Source: Cantharellus purpuraceus
Taxonomy: Eukaryota; Basidiomycota; Agaricomycetes; Cantharellales; Hydnaceae
NCBI GenBank assembly: GCA_025174535.1
Contig: JALBUN010000004.1
Span: forward strand, 806,001 to 870,000
Direction: 5' to 3'
DNA length: 64,000 nucleotides
Below, one piece after another: positions 37,197 through 48,978 of the stretch. The notes under the pieces are model-generated. The model was not told the origin of the DNA. It saw only the letters and a list, made by a program, of their open reading frames with translations, and made no database searches. How positions within the stretch are numbered: position 1 is the first letter of the stretch; each line of letters starts with the position of its first letter. The position numbers were made by a program, and so were the translations under genes.

Positions 37197-40100
37197 CTAC
37201 AGGGAATTGAGCACAGCTTGGCACCATGGATTAGCTTGGATTTGAGGTTTGAACTGTTCATAACACTGTTTCAATGCGACGAGCGGGTCCTCTGTTGAGC
37301 AGTCATCAGCCATTATGATATCGTCTCCGTCGTCTTCACTCGTCCCCGACCATCGAGTAGCCCAGGTGCGCAAAAACTCAGTAACAATCTTCGATCCATT
37401 TTCTGCCTCTTCCTTGGAAAACTTCGATGTAATCCCGGTTTCCTCTGTGGAATGATGAACTATGAGGGAGAATCACAAAGAGTAAATCGTACCTCCGAAA
37501 TCTTCAAGCTCATCCGCTTTTCGTTTTGCAAGCTATAATGAAGTATAAGCACCATTCGTGGAATTACTACGATAGATGCACCTTCACCACGCTTTCTGGG
37601 AAATTCGCAAGTTCTGCGACGTGGATGCCAAAGCTTTGGTCGCACACACCTTGGAAAAAATAACATTAGGAAAGTTGCTTCATACAGGACGAAGAGGCAA
37701 CGAACCGGGTTCAACCTTGTACAGTAACGTGATTTCACGATCTTGAGTTGATTTGCCGCTTTTCGTGACATGAGCTACGACGTGTAAATTCTTCACATGT
37801 GGCAGATCTTGGTCTAAGGCTGTGAGTTCGTGAAAATGAGTAGCAAACAGACAAAATGCATGAATTTTTGATGCGATGTGTCTTCCGAGGTGTATCAGTG
37901 TCGGGAGTGTAAAGGAGGTAATCGTAACACATACTCCGAGATTGCCCAAGCAAGAGCAAACCCATCGGCAGTTGACGTCCCTCTACCAAGTTCGTCGATT
38001 ATGACAAGCGAATCCTTTGAGGAGGACTACAGTATAATCAGGATACCGGGGACCCATCATATCACGAAGCTCGACGAACTCGTAAAATGTTCGCTGTTTC
38101 TAACATTTCTGCCATGAAAGTAGAGACGCCTTTGATCTGACTGTCGCCAGCTCCAACGCGGGCCAGGATTGAATCGAATACAGGGAGCTGAGCCTCTTCA
38201 CAAGGTACGTAGGATCCTGTTTGGGCCATTAAGGCAATAACGCCAACCTGCCGATAGGGATGGGACTTCACGATTCTTTCAGAATACGTGGTCACACACC
38301 TGACGAATGTACGTCGATTTTCCACCCTAGAAGGATCAACTCAATAAGATTTTTTTTAAAAGACTAAGTGGAGGCTAACCATGTTTGGACCGGTCTTTCA
38401 GATAGCCTTAGTGGAGACTATATTTTAAACAAATGGAAAAGCTCACAATGATTTGAAATTCACTTTGATCTATGAAGTTATCATGTGAATGAACGTGGCG
38501 ATCCTGCATTTAGTGCGTGCGTACCCTTGATCATCTCGACATCGTTTGGGATGAAATTGACGTCATCCTGCACTTCTAAGCAAGGATGTCGAGCCTCCTT
38601 GAGAATCAGACTTCCAGTCCCTTGGATAGGTGATCAACCACTGTGAACTACATCGCATAAGGTCATACCCTTTGCTGTGACAGTAGGCTTTACATATGGT
38701 GTTGGAGCATTTGCGGCGACATGTGAGAAACTGTTGCATGTGATCTAAACCATTTTTGGTCAAGCTTAGCAGGCCTACGTACCTCACGATAACATCCAGA
38801 TGAGCGATCAATGAATCCAGTGCTTCAAGAACCGTAGAGTATGTAGCTGATGAAAAGCTATCAGATACGGCACATCCAATTCATAAGTGTATATGAAGAA
38901 ATTCCCTTACATGCGATGTTGACTACCTCTTTTACGAGTCCTGATTGAAGTTTGTGATAGGCTTCCGTGGCTTCCGAGTACTCTTCCGCGATCTTTTTGA
39001 GTTTCTTCGTCCTGAAATATATGCCCCCCTTCACCTGTTTCAACTCCTCATACTCTTTCGCATCCTCTATTGCTTTTGCATCCTAAAGACAAGGGTTTAA
39101 GCATTTCCTTCCATGATGCACGGTGGTATGACCTACAGTCTTGGTAATACGGAACACGTATCCGACCGTGTCTTTATTCTCAAGGTGCAATTTCTTGTCG
39201 AGTTCTAAGCCAAGATCTCGACCCACCCTACGATGCTCTTTGTCCAGACCATCTCTCAGGTCTTTGAGCTGCTCTGCAAGGTCCTGCAGTCGATCATCAT
39301 ACTCAGGTTTTATCACATAGGTATGAGACGATGTGTCGGAAAGATCGAGTGTTTGTTCGACCATCTCAACATACTTTTGGAGGTTGCTCTCGTGTTGCTG
39401 GAGAAGACTCTCGCCTCAGCATTTAGACTGGCACTCTAGGTTAAGAACGGCCTACTCGTAGACTTTCCGCGTATTGCTCTTCAACAAGCTTCTGGTGGTC
39501 CGGCCCTTCTGATTCAATCTCTTTCAATGCGTTAATCAGGTCCGGCAACTTCGCGGTGAAGTCAGAAGACAGTTTGCTGCTTAATAATGTGAATTAATGA
39601 CCTTGAGCACTGTTTGATACACCCGTACTATTTCCTCTAGGGACGCATTTCCTTTCTGGAGCCGTTTGCTGATTCGGTGTAGATCCGGCATGCTCTTTAG
39701 ATACTCGTCCTATAGTATGTGTTAATAGTGTTTGACACCATGATTGTTTTTATACCTGGATGATACGCCGTGAATTGGCGTCTTCAACAAGCATTTCAAC
39801 TAGATCTTGGCGCTTTTCTGAGGAATGCATGGATGTCATTCGGCGAAATACGCCTATTTACTGCGGCTTTTCTCTACTCACTGATTTCATGGAGGTTAAC
39901 GAGTGGTTGCTTGAGCCATGCCCCCAGGAGCCTTACCCCTTGTGGAGATTTACATTTGTTGAGCAGCCCAAAGAGCGAAGTAGTTTTGGAATGATCCTGA
40001 AGATGCAACTACATCAGCAAATATCTTTCAAGGGGAAGCAGTATTTGCTTACACCAGGCGCCGGCATCAGGGATAATGCCCGTAATGCACTTGCGTCAAG

Positions 40101-41466
40101 TTTCATAAACTGTGCCAGGTCGTGCCGACGTAATGTATATTGCCCATGATTTGACGCGTCGGCAAGAAGAGAGAGATAGGAAACTAAGGCCGAAGTGGCT
40201 CCCATCGCCAGCTTGAAGTCAAACTCAGCTGCAGTGACAAAAAGGAATAGCAAGCGATGGAATAAGTGTTTGATAAGCTAGTGGCCAACCAACTCACGTA
40301 TTGCCGACGAATTCGCTTCTAGTTTCAACAGCCGATTGAGATCCTGCTCGATATTTTTGGGGATAAATTCGGCTAGGTATTTCCTTCTGTACATTTAATA
40401 TAAACGGCATAAGAGAAAACGCACTGGACTTTCGCTCTGTAAGTACCATGCCACACCTCTCAACAACTTCTTTGATTTTGCCTAGATCAAAATCTGTCAC
40501 TGCCGAGGACACAGGCAGGACACATTCTTTGACTGATAGCTGAATGAGGAGAGACTTATGCAGGAAGTGTATTAGTCTACAAGCTCACTTGCAGAAATAT
40601 GATAGAAGTACCTCAGTGTTAGAGAAAAGATCATTGTCCACAAACTCTGCAACGCCAATCTCGCGCACGCTGGTATCCGCAAAGGCCACTCCGACCACCT
40701 TTGTTTTCTCCTTGGTTGCCACTTTGAGAGCTATGATAATCGGAGCGGCCAGGAGGTCCATATTCAAAAACAAAAGATCTTCTAATGGCGTTATGTTGCC
40801 GGGAGATGCCTGACGACAGTTCCATGACATGCAATAGCCGCATAACCGCCAACATGAACCTACCTGCTTGTCTAGCTTCCATTTTCCGGGGTGCTTCTTC
40901 GAACTTCCTGCTTCGGAAACCCATATCTGAACTCTCAACTGCCTTACCGTCAGGGCTTCTCTCAGAAAAGTTTTTGCTTGCTCTGGACGCATAGTGCACG
41001 ATGGTAGTCCTTCTTTATGGCTACAAGGAATTTTTAGTATGCCCAGTACCTAGTCCATTCTAGTAATGACTCACTTTCCGTTCTTGTATCCTCTACCAAA
41101 CCATTTGAGGACACTGGTAGTGTGGTAGAAATTTTGGGCGACGTAGCGAGCGTCGTTTCCATGTATTGTATAGAAGTCCTGTTGCAAAATAAATTCTCGA
41201 GGTCAGCATTGGGGACGAAACATGAGCAGTTGGGTGCGCACTCCTCGGTCAAAAAGGCGGATAGTGTCTTCACGATGCTGAATCACGATAAGTACCGGTG
41301 GTGGGTTTGTGGTAAGTATATATGAACCGCACCTCCAAATTATTGAAGAAGTTGCAGAAACCATGGTCAATAAGCGTGTCTGAAGCATGTATTGAAGAGA
41401 GACTATGCTTGAATAATTGGAATATGTACCATTGTCGACGTTTTCCTTTTCTTTGTCGTACATCAT
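37197..41466 (-). CDS. MSH2: DNA mismatch repair protein MSH2
   Basis: MutS homologue; it pairs with Msh6 or Msh3 to recognise mismatches. N-terminus by splicing: [12 protein letters not shown] then [48 protein letters not shown]. Middle: [50 protein letters not shown], then the lever and clamp helices. ATPase: [77 protein letters not shown] (TADGFA where TYDGFG is usual), [18 protein letters not shown]. The C-terminus contains [20 protein letters not shown] and ends QAVLNSL, TAG at 37197-37199. About twenty short introns; the Walker A motif is spread over microexons at 38380-38394 (15 nt) and 38300-38326 (27 nt). The start at 41464-41466 was picked because the next exon joins well in frame. 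Confidence 0.94.
38300..38394 (-). other. two microexons encoding the MSH2 Walker A motif
   Basis: Exon 38380-38394 (15 nt) codes exactly TGPNM. It is bounded by an intron 38395-38446 (donor GTGAGC, acceptor GAAAG) and an intron 38327-38379 (donor GTTAGC, acceptor CTTCTAG). Exon 38300-38326 (27 nt) codes GGKSTYIRQ and is followed by donor GTGTGT. All junctions are phase 0 and give the invariant MSH2 sequence. Confidence 0.85.
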
Positions 41467-41919
41467 GCAGCGTTTGATGCCTGAACAGGCAGTTTTGATC
41501 GGCGCCAGCAGCGGATGACGCCAGTCCAGCGGCTCCCACAACCATCCGTACTTAGTTGTGCTTATTGCTAACGCATCGTTAACGATGCAGTACTCAGGAA
41601 CCTATTTAGGTTCCCACACAAAGAAGTTCAGGGGTCGAGACCAATTATCTTTCTCTTAGCTCAAGTAGTACTTGAGTTGATTGTGATATCATGTACCATG
41701 TACTAGTATGACCAAAAGCTAGACGTAAGATTATGTACATACTCTTATGTTCTTATGTAACCTCCTACGCTGCTGACTGGTACTCTGGTGTCGTTTGCGG
41801 ACCAACATCTTGCGGAGTTCTTAGCGTACCACGTTGTCACGTGACTTGTATGGGAGACGCGTTAACGTTTCTGCTCTCTGACCACTACAGTGCATAAAGC
41901 TTTCCTGCGTATATCTATG
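41467..41919. promoter_or_regulatory. MSH2 / Ser-rich gene divergent region with ACGCGT and GTCACGTGAC
   Basis: In this 453-bp spacer, GTCACGTGAC lies at 41836-41845 and a perfect MluI cell-cycle box ACGCGT at 41857-41862, both close to the plus-strand gene start (41920) and 370-400 bp from MSH2. Yeast MSH2 is known to be G1/S-regulated through MCB elements, but which gene this site serves cannot be told. Confidence 0.45.
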
Positions 41920-44864
41920 ACAACTTCGAACGAAAACCATGACCCACGCTCATTACCCAACCGCTCAATTTTACCCACACATTCTGAACACAAATGGAAC
42001 GGCAAGCGCACTGCTCGCAAAGGACCTACGAACAGAGGACTAACGGTGTCTCTTTTGCATAATATCACTCCTGAGCTTTGCACTATACTTGATTGCGATA
42101 ATGGAACACAGCTTCATACGCTACCTTCGTCCCAATGCATGGTGGGCAGTCGTGATAAGTTAGTAGAGGAGACCAGGCTGCCCATCTCACCACCACCCGA
42201 AGAAGAGATTCGAATAAAGAAACTTGTGAGTAACCCCTGTATCATTGTGTCCCTATGTTGATGCTATGTCATCGTTTTTTTTTCTATCAGAGTACTCATG
42301 GGCATATCACCAAGGAACTGCTATCTCAACTTCCTGTGCGGTCTTCTGGTGCTTTCATAGTTCCTAGACCAGCATTGTCGTTTCAGCCTGCTAACAGAAC
42401 GTCTGATCAAGGAATTGATCCCCCAGGCACATCAGCTAATCCCGTTCCGAATCCACGGAAACGGGCTCGTTCTGTGACGTGTACTCGCCAAGGATCATTC
42501 ACGAAAAGGAGACCGAGAGCTGGAAGGTCTGCGACACCCGAAGTGCCCTATGAACCTCCTACCGAGCAATTTACGCCACCCCGTGATGTAGTCCTGCGGA
42601 TCCCATCCCCTGCGGTCTCTTCACGATCCCGAAAGCGTAAGGCATCAACGCCCGCCAGAGCCAAGCTCAGTGTTGATACCAAAGTGGTTAGGATCAAAGC
42701 TGAGAGGTTTGCGTCTCCCTTTCCGCTTCCTCCACTTGACCTTTACAAAGCTGTCCCACCACCGAGTCCAACCGACGACCCACTCTTGCTGGTGGGTCCA
42801 CCGGTAGTAGCGCGACGCAGCGTAATGCCGAGCGCCATTCCGAACAAATTGCTTGTCGATGCATCTGTAGGAGTTGAAGATGTGCAGGATGGTCCAAGTG
42901 CTCCTATTTGTGTCTCGCCAACAACCATCCGCCAAATGGATCAAAGCCTATGTAAATTTGGACCAACTGTTATGGATGAAACATCGCTCATGGGTGTAGC
43001 ATCCAATGGTCCATCGGCCTTCAACACCACGTTTGATTCTGATGACTCCGATACTTGTGATGACGTTGGTGACGGTAGAAATCATTACCACCCACAAGTT
43101 ATGCCGGATCCTTTTGTCTTTGACCCTGACCAGAGTACAGGCTCGCATATATTTCATTCTGATGACGAAGCAGCAGAATCTGGCGAAGATGAGGGAGAAT
43201 TTACCGGCCGGTTTAGATATTACAGTGTGCCTGTGGAGCAGGATCCTCCAAGCAGTGCTACGCGAGCCCGTAGGCAGAGCTGGGGGAGGCCAATCAGTCC
43301 ATTCCCATTCGCAAAGAGGTCAAGTGCACCACCGTCATTGAAAGCGCGCACCCACGTCCCGCCACCCCGTTCAGTGTCTCCTGCCCGTTCCATCTCCCCT
43401 CAACGTCTTGTAGCCTGCTTACCGCACTTTAATGGCCATGAAGCCACCGACCATGATGAGGCACTTCACGACAGATCAACTCGAAAGTTGCAGGAACATC
43501 GAGGCGCTTCTAATGATGATGACGCCTTCTTTGACGAAGATAGGCTTACCCCTGGTATTGTCGAAGTCTCGAGCGATGACCCTAAAGCAGCGGCTCGCGC
43601 AGCGGCAATTCTCAAACTGGTCAGTAAAAATGTTGCATCACCTTCGATCGTTGGCTCTTGTTCGCTCACTCCACAGCTCCAGCACCATTCCTACATTGTA
43701 GATGGACTCGTTGCACAGCGTGCGCGCCGACGCTCTCATAGTATCCGTCGATCATTCGTTGATATGGACAGTGACCATGATGATGATTCCGTGCGTCGTG
43801 CTCGAAGAAAGAGTATAGCTGCCTCAGCAGGAGTAATGCAACACCGACCACAACCCACTGTACCGTCACCTCTAGTTTGTTTGACATTCAATGCAACAAG
43901 AAGCCCATTCTCACCTCTTGCCTTGAAACAGGACGCTCTAAAGGAAGCCGAGAGACAGATCCGCTCAGCAAGCGCAAGCCCTGGGGGACCCACAACACCT
44001 TGTCGATCTGTATCGCCTTTGACTGAATCTTTTGGACACTGTTTTATCACCTCACTGTCTCTGTATGAGAATGTTGGACCAAGCACTGAAGCAACGCCGA
44101 TTCAAGCAGAGAACATCAAAACGTGGACCAAGGCTCATTGGAGGACGCTGGATACGTGTTTCACGGACGAGAGGCTCTCAATTGGTCGTACCATGGGACT
44201 AGAGAATCATCTTGCGCAGGTGGACGATATTGAAATAGAGTCTGTCGTGGAAAGATTCTTGGCCCAGATAGGTGATAATGGTGAAGGCTGGGACCGGTAT
44301 GCAGTTTCTTATTGACAAAGACTTCCCTGATTTCATCAACTCAGGGATATGCTGCTTCGTCGAGCGATGGCGCTGTCGACTAGACAACGTGCGGGAAATG
44401 GGGCCCCGCCGTCTTCTAGGGGGCTTACTCCCCAGAACCACAGTCCAGCGCTTGTGGTCCCGGTATATTCACCCCTGGCAGCATCCTCCACGTCAAGCCC
44501 CGAAACCGAGGTTAGAATGTCTACAAACCTTCCTCCATCACTTCTCGCACCACGTTATGCACACCTGCACGTGCCCACTAAACCTATCCAGTTCCCCAAG
44601 GCAAAAAGCGCGAAGGACATGGTGAATCTGAATCATGTCGAGCCTCCACGATCAGTACAAAGACGTAGGACTGTTAGCGGTCCTATTTCCATTCCTGGAC
44701 GAAACAGAAAAGATGGTGGTGGCAGTGTCAAAGACCTTGTGAAGAGCTTTGAAGCGGTACAAAGGATCACTGATGAAGAAATAGCGAGATCAAGGAACAG
44801 GCTGGTGGCGAGAAAGACTGCAAGTGTTGGCAATCTCCACAAGAGCTCGATTTGGAAACCATGA
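41920..44864 (+). CDS. large disordered Ser/Pro-rich nuclear-type protein, function unknown
   Basis: Not recognised. Three exons: 41920 to about 42222 (MTTSNENHDPRSLPNRSILP), then after a GTGAGT..CTATCAG intron a long exon (about 42290-44294), then after a GTATGC..CTCAG intron the end exon (from about 44348; DMLLRRAMALSTRQRAGN to NLHKSSIWKP). Most of it is low complexity with many basic nuclear-signal patches (RKRARS, SRSRKRKAS) and SP/TP sites (SVSPARSISPQR, PSPTDD), acidic Asp runs and RARRKS sites that suit kinase control. Near 44110-44290 is the only folded-looking part: TWTKAHWRTLDTCFTDERLS followed by ESVVERFLAQIG. That W..HW..LD segment should be the conserved core. An ACGCGT box lies 58 bp upstream of the start. 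Confidence 0.75.
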
Positions 44865-45163
44865 AGTAGTTTCGTTCTTGTTTGTTTTGGGAAGGAGTGA
44901 TGCTGCGCATCATCACTATAGGTTTATTTTGTTTACTATTGAGATAGTCTAAGTCTTGTTTGTTGTGTTTTCACATTATGTCATGATGCTATATGACAGA
45001 CTATGCGCGTTTCTATACACCAGCATGCTTTAATATTCGGTAGGTAATGTTGCGCGTAAGTTGACGTGGGATTATGTAAACACGCTCAAGTCTCAACCAA
45101 TCTGTGGACAGTAAGTCTATGCCTTGCTGCTGCATTCACACTAACCGTTACGCCCTAGAGAGA
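44865..45163. other. spacer and promoter of uS8m
   Basis: The 299-bp gap between the Ser-rich protein and uS8m holds an AT-rich 3' flank and the uS8m promoter; nothing else is visible. Confidence 0.4.
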
Positions 45164-45628
45164 ATGCCCTTGCCGCATGATGTTTGTGCACGACTTCAAA
45201 ATGCGTTCAGAGCGCGACATCAACGCATCGCAGTGGCACATTCAACTCAAAATTTAGGCATCCTTTCTATCCTCCTTCGCAATGGCTTTCTCACTACTTT
45301 ATCACGGGGTACCACTCAAAAACCATCCCCTTCTGAATTCCACACTGTCAATGAAGCCCATCGACGTATATGGGCGGATCTCAAGTATCGCGACGACCGC
45401 CCGGTGCTGAACCATATGGAGCTCATTAGTATGCCTAGCCGTCGCGTATTTATGAGCGTGGACGAGATACGGAGGATTGTCACTGGTAGAAGGGCACAAT
45501 TCGTGAAGCCTTTGGGGATGGGGGAAGTCGCCATTGTGAAGACAAAAGACAAGGAGAATGAGTGGTTGGAGGCTCGAGAAGCCTTGCGACTCAATCTACC
45601 TGGCGAGGTGATATGTCGAGCTCGCTAA
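45164..45628 (+). CDS. MRPS8: mitochondrial small-subunit ribosomal protein uS8m
   Basis: Nuclear-encoded mitoribosomal protein, the homologue of bacterial S8, which binds the 16S-like rRNA central domain. Uninterrupted frame of 154 residues. MPLPHDVCARLQNAFRARHQ corresponds to the S8 opening (ADMLTRIRNA type), followed by LGILSILLRNGFLTTLSRGT, WADLKYRDDRPVLNHMELIS (linker unlike bacteria but typical of fungal Mrps8), MPSRRVFMSVDEIRRIVTG and a C-terminal GEVICRAR, where bacterial S8 has GGEVL. The in-frame ATG at 45164 was chosen over the longer open frame to the left because it matches the family start. Being intronless is unusual next to its neighbours. Confidence 0.88.
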   Translation: MPLPHDVCARLQNAFRARHQRIAVAHSTQNLGILSILLRNGFLTTLSRGTTQKPSPSEFHTVNEAHRRIWADLKYRDDRPVLNHMELISMPSRRVFMSVDEIRRIVTGRRAQFVKPLGMGEVAIVKTKDKENEWLEAREALRLNLPGEVICRAR

Positions 45629-45792
45629 CAATGAATAGTGATTCAAAGCATAACTGTAATTAAACTACATATCTGACGCTGAGGCTTCAATATTCAATAT
45701 TTCAATGTTCAAGCTCAAGGACCAACATTTCAACAACAAGCATGAATTTATTCCAATGTCTATCCTTGTTGTTACGGAATACCGCGATTATG
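45629..45792. other. convergent spacer uS8m / GH51
   Basis: 164 bp between stop codons; a tandem-like ATTCAATATTTCAATGTTCAA stretch (about 45690-45710) is seen. No gene. Confidence 0.4.
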
Positions 45793-48700
45793 CTAATGCG
45801 CAACGACACTTATCACATTGACACTGATGGGAGCTGCAGTATATGAAAATGTCTTCCCGCTGATTGGTATAGTGCTCGTCGTTGGCACAATAGCATCTGG
45901 TGACTCTGGAGTGTTGCTAGTTGTTGCTGGTCCAGTAAGTACCGTAGCAATAGCGGTGGGGGCGACTGTGTCGTAAGGCAGCTTGAAAGTGATAGTTGAT
46001 GCAGCCGTGTCCGTGTTTGATATCTAGTCATCCCAGAGCAGACATCAGTGCCATTCCCCTTCTCGTTAGAGGCTGTCATACTTTGATGAGAACCTCATTT
46101 GTGGCCTTACGACGCGTGACGCTCCAGAATACAGCCCCATTAGAGCTGGGCAAGGTGCTTGGAAGGTACACATCTCCACGGTTGAGACTGAACATCTGCA
46201 TCAGGCAGTATAGTGCAGTTAGTCAAGGACATCCATAACGTCGAATAAAACGGCGAACCTGTTGTGCATAGTAGCTCGTGGAGAGTATAACAGACTTGGC
46301 ATTGAATCCGACTAGATTTGGTGTCTGAGCAGAGCGAATAAGCACAACTCGCGAATGATTCAGAGAGTGGCACCAGTACCCATTGGTTGTTATCCACGCT
46401 CTACTCGTCATGTCAGCAGTAAGCCTCATAGCATCACTCATAGGACTCACTCCCAGTAATGGGGCATACGATGCTGCGAAGACAATATCGGCATTTCGCT
46501 CGAAACCTGTCATAAATGCAGCCTCTCCAGCCGCGCCTTAAGAGTGGCATCATGAGCAGATCATTCAACTAGACACGTGGACAAGACAGACCCTGCATGG
46601 TGGGGTAGGTGAGTCTTCCCTGGGATGGTGTACCGAAAAGATTATTGGGGTTTGTCGATGTAACTGCGTACTCTCCTTCAAAGTACTTTGTCCCATCGCG
46701 CTGAAATAATGCGGTGTCAACATATGGTGATACCGTTCAGGATCAATACAGACTTGGAACTCGTCATAAGTGAAAGTATTTTGCGCGAACCACTCTGTAG
46801 CCTCATTGTTGGATTCCAAGAAAGGTACTGAGTGCAAAGATATTACTCACCCGGCGTTTGATATACATGGATGTCCCAAGACTTAGGATTAGGTGTCAAG
46901 CGCGGGTTATTCGGCAATCCGGTCGCTATGAAGGCTATGGGAGTCGACTTTAGAGTAGATAAAGACATACAGTGACGAGTAGGCATACTGATATGTGGGT
47001 AGATGGCTGAAAGACTGTTCACAAAGTCTTTCCAACGGTATGCGTAGCTGATTTCAAATGAATTTAAGCACATTTCAGGTCAGAGGGGAGCCCCCGTACG
47101 TGTTCGAGAAGAAATCTTCATTTCCAACCTGTCATTCAAATGTCCATTATTTGATTAAGGCATGATAAATTAAGCAGTGTTCACCTCGACGTAGTTTAAC
47201 GTGAAAGGAGCAGGGTGACCCAAGGCGGCTCGCTTCGCGCCTGCACAATTGATATCAGATAGAGTTTGTGACAGACGAATAAGCATGCGCACCCATAGCG
47301 TTGACTGATGGATCAGCAACCACAAAATCGATCTTTCACGGTCATACACCTCAGACATGATTTTGCAAAACTAGCTTGAAGTGCTCACTTGGTCTTTGGC
47401 TGCTTGAATGAAAGGTGCGAGGTCGGTCTCTGGGAGAGACGTTCCATCAAGGGAATAACCTGCCCAAACAGCCATTATAGACTCCATCCCCATGTCCTCT
47501 ACGAATAGGAGATACTCTAACAATCCAAGGCCACTATGAAAATGAATTTAGAAATAGAGTCTATGAGTTGTATGTACCGGCACGCACTCAGTGTTGATAT
47601 ATCCCCAGTCTCCAAGTCGTCCTGGGCGTTCAGTCAGGGGACCTATGGTATTATTCCAAATCCAGCGTTGAGCAGTAGTTTGACCCTGCAACGGATGTCA
47701 GATTGGTGGGTAACCACATATGCATGGCAAAGACACCTCCTGCAAGGTCATTAGCATTAATTAACCAAAGCAAAACGGAACAGCGAACAATATTGTTTCC
47801 CCCAGGGAATCGGAAGAAAGATGGGCCAGCTTCTTGCAATGTCTACATTCGAAGATTGGGGGTTGAGGTTGATTGTGATCAATGTGAAGCAGGAGTCAGA
47901 TAAACAAGACTTGCCGTGGCGATATCCACTCGCATGCCATTCGGGCGGTTTTTGAAAGTAGGCGGGAACAAGGAGAAAAGAGAGAGATATACAGTCTGAT
48001 CTGATGCAGACGCAGCATCCACAGTTACCGTGAAGACGTTGGAGGTCGAGGTAGCTGAAGAAGTTGGTTTCAACTGCACGGTGGCCTGTGTCCAAACATC
48101 AGGCGAGGCGTTGACGGTGACAGAAGCTGACGCCAAAGTTTTTCCAGAGGTGGACTTCAGCGCCACTGTGAAGGGACCTTTGAAGGTCGAACCAGTGGGG
48201 AGCTTGTAATAAAATGATGCGTTGTATGTCCAAGATGTGTTGACATTGATGCCTGGGTGTATCAATGTATCACAATACAATATGCTATTGATTATTGATT
48301 GGACGTACCAAAGTATCCAGAATTTTGAACGCCAACATCCCCTGTTAGTCCTGTTGGAACTGTCAGTTGCAAAGAGTTCGGCAATGCATCTGACAGAGGT
48401 GTCGTGTTATCGACAACTGTGATGTGAGCATTATTGGCTGCACTCCAAGAGTTAAGCGCTGTAGGAGTGTCTATTATGACGCAATGTAAGCGAGCTGAAT
48501 GTCAGTGAGATATGAGGCAACGCACTCGGTGCGACCTGCTGGAAGGCTCGATTTTGGAGCATTTCTGCGTAGAGGCCTCCATCGCCGCTCTGACTGTAAT
48601 TAGCTTGATACAATTTCATTTCAAAGGGAGACTGACATGCTAATGTTGGAAATGTATGTCAAAATTTTGTTCAGAGATATCAACGATGATATCTGAGACG

Positions 48701-48978
48701 CAACTAACGCTGATATCCTGTGTGTAGGTTTAGCGATCAATTATTTTGCACAAGCATAACGCTAGGTTATCGACATACCTCAAACATCATCCCATCTATC
48801 CGGTGAAATGTGCTGAATGATTGGCATGAATGAGAAAGGATATGCAAAGCATGTACTCGCATAAGGTTTCTGGTATAATATGAGAAGGGGATCCGCTGAC
48901 AACGACTGTGAAGTCTGCTGCAAGGGCAGACCATACCGAGACAAGCAGAAAGAGTAAAACTCGTAGTGATAAAGCCAT
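45793..48978 (-). CDS. secreted GH51 alpha-L-arabinofuranosidase
   Basis: Removes terminal arabinose from arabinoxylan and arabinan. A signal peptide ([20 protein letters not shown]) is followed by [17 protein letters not shown] and [20 protein letters not shown], the GH51 opening. A carbohydrate-binding-like beta region follows ([20 protein letters not shown]). The catalytic barrel has [32 protein letters not shown], the acid/base glutamate in [12 protein letters not shown] (near 47115) and the nucleophile in [11 protein letters not shown] (near 46680). The C-terminal beta domain ends [12 protein letters not shown] with TAG at 45793-45795. It has about fifteen introns. The intron after PETL(Y) (48796-48860) seems to be GC-AG, and the DIS codons form a 9-nt microexon (48709-48717). 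All catalytic parts are present, so the enzyme should work outside the cell. Confidence 0.93.
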
